The notes beneath the pieces were generated by a model that was given only the letters and a program-made list of their open reading frames with translations, was not told where the DNA came from and did no database searches. A DNA stretch of 64,000 bases, from assembly GCA_903895725.1 (NCBI GenBank), contig CAITUV010000039.1:19796-83795 (forward strand), in the 5' to 3' direction. The translations under genes and the position numbers were made by a program. Numbering within the stretch: the stretch's first letter is position 1; each line of letters starts with the position of its first letter. Origin of the DNA: an uncultured Myxococcales bacterium. Its GTDB lineage: Bacteria; Myxococcota_A; UBA9042; CAIXZC01. Positions 63,881 through 64,000 of this stretch are shown here, one piece after another.

Positions 63881-64000
63881 GGGCGTCACAACTCGAGGGA
63901 TGATGGAACATCGGCCGACTTATGACGCTCTGGGCGTCACAACTCGAGGGATGATGGAACATCGGCCGACTTATGACGCTCTGGGCGTCACAACTCGAGG
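63881..64000. repeat. Perfect 51-bp tandem repeat running off the window
   Basis: Units 63881-63931 and 63932-63982 are identical and a third begins at 63983 and is cut by the window end after 18 bases. Each unit has an imperfect inverted repeat, GCGTCACAACTCG at the start and CGACTTATGACGC near the end (11 of 13 pairs), enclosing about 20 bases. No unique spacers are present, so it is not a CRISPR array. Confidence 0.95.

Noticed and set aside
63881..64000. CRISPR array at the window end
   Set aside because: Successive 51-bp units are identical throughout, so there are no unique spacers and no cas gene is near.

Overview
The window is a high-GC, gene-dense bacterial chromosome segment. Its content points to a myxobacterium-like or related former deltaproteobacterium. 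The evidence is many secreted cysteine-module lipoproteins (DGCGG, CDDGNPCT, CGDGxC and DGKRC types), PEGA-domain membrane proteins, MopE-like and thrombospondin type-3 motifs, one protein ending in a MYXO-CTERM-like Cys-transmembrane-Arg tail, and PilT/GspE-type ATPases. Genus-level assignment is not possible by reading alone. I found no rRNA, tRNA, CRISPR, phage or insertion-sequence gene, and no gene-free stretch exceeds about 300 bases.

Layout. 1-3.6 kb: two cysteine-rich proteins around a PEGA protein. 3.7-5.5 kb: coaE, then an extended-SDR gene boxed by inverted copies of a 72-nt dispersed repeat. 5.6-10.1 kb (minus): radical SAM gene, beta-propeller lipoprotein and a methionine synthase/MTHFR fusion in one operon. 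10.2-14.5 kb: RecD2 helicase and an RNase II/R enzyme. 14.6-17.1 kb: two more PEGA-type/two-TM proteins. 17.1-20.7 kb: a cysteine-rich lipoprotein, then a small redox-looking cluster (beta-barrel, bis-His membrane protein, divergent Tat-Rieske protein). 20.7-31.4 kb: a giant cysteine-repeat lipoprotein, an Ldh_2 dehydrogenase, a VWA (YfbK-like) protein, an OYE/dienoyl-CoA-reductase-like enzyme and a DGKRC-repeat protein. 31.4-31.6 kb: a tiny ORF with a strong ribosome site and terminator. 31.6-35.7 kb: RluA-type pseudouridine synthase, a MYXO-CTERM-like cysteine-rich protein and a CAP-domain protein.

35.7-45.2 kb holds a divergon. A symmetric bidirectional promoter drives, on the minus strand, a GYPPCC-motif (DUF483-like) protein, an SDR, a GT39-like transferase, a DUF6485-like mini-protein, a Tat-exported PQQ propeller and perhaps a cNMP-domain/GspE ATPase. 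On the plus strand it drives two translationally coupled peptidase-U32-like proteins. 45.4-47 kb: a CGDGxC-repeat lipoprotein. 47-54.2 kb (minus): a competence/recombination-flavoured operon of zinc-ribbon protein, pncC/cinA-C, thpR, recA, pilT, alaS and a lysine-tailed protein. 54.4-63.7 kb: a lipoprotein with a probable BPI-like (TULIP) C-terminus, convergent with a 2,055-residue alpha-2-macroglobulin with an intact thioester. The window ends inside a perfect 51-bp tandem repeat.

About half of the coding capacity is exported. The most unusual signals are the U32/GYPPCC divergon, the tiny ORF at 31.5 kb, the dispersed and tandem repeats, and the neighbouring pair of proteins resembling animal innate-immunity folds.
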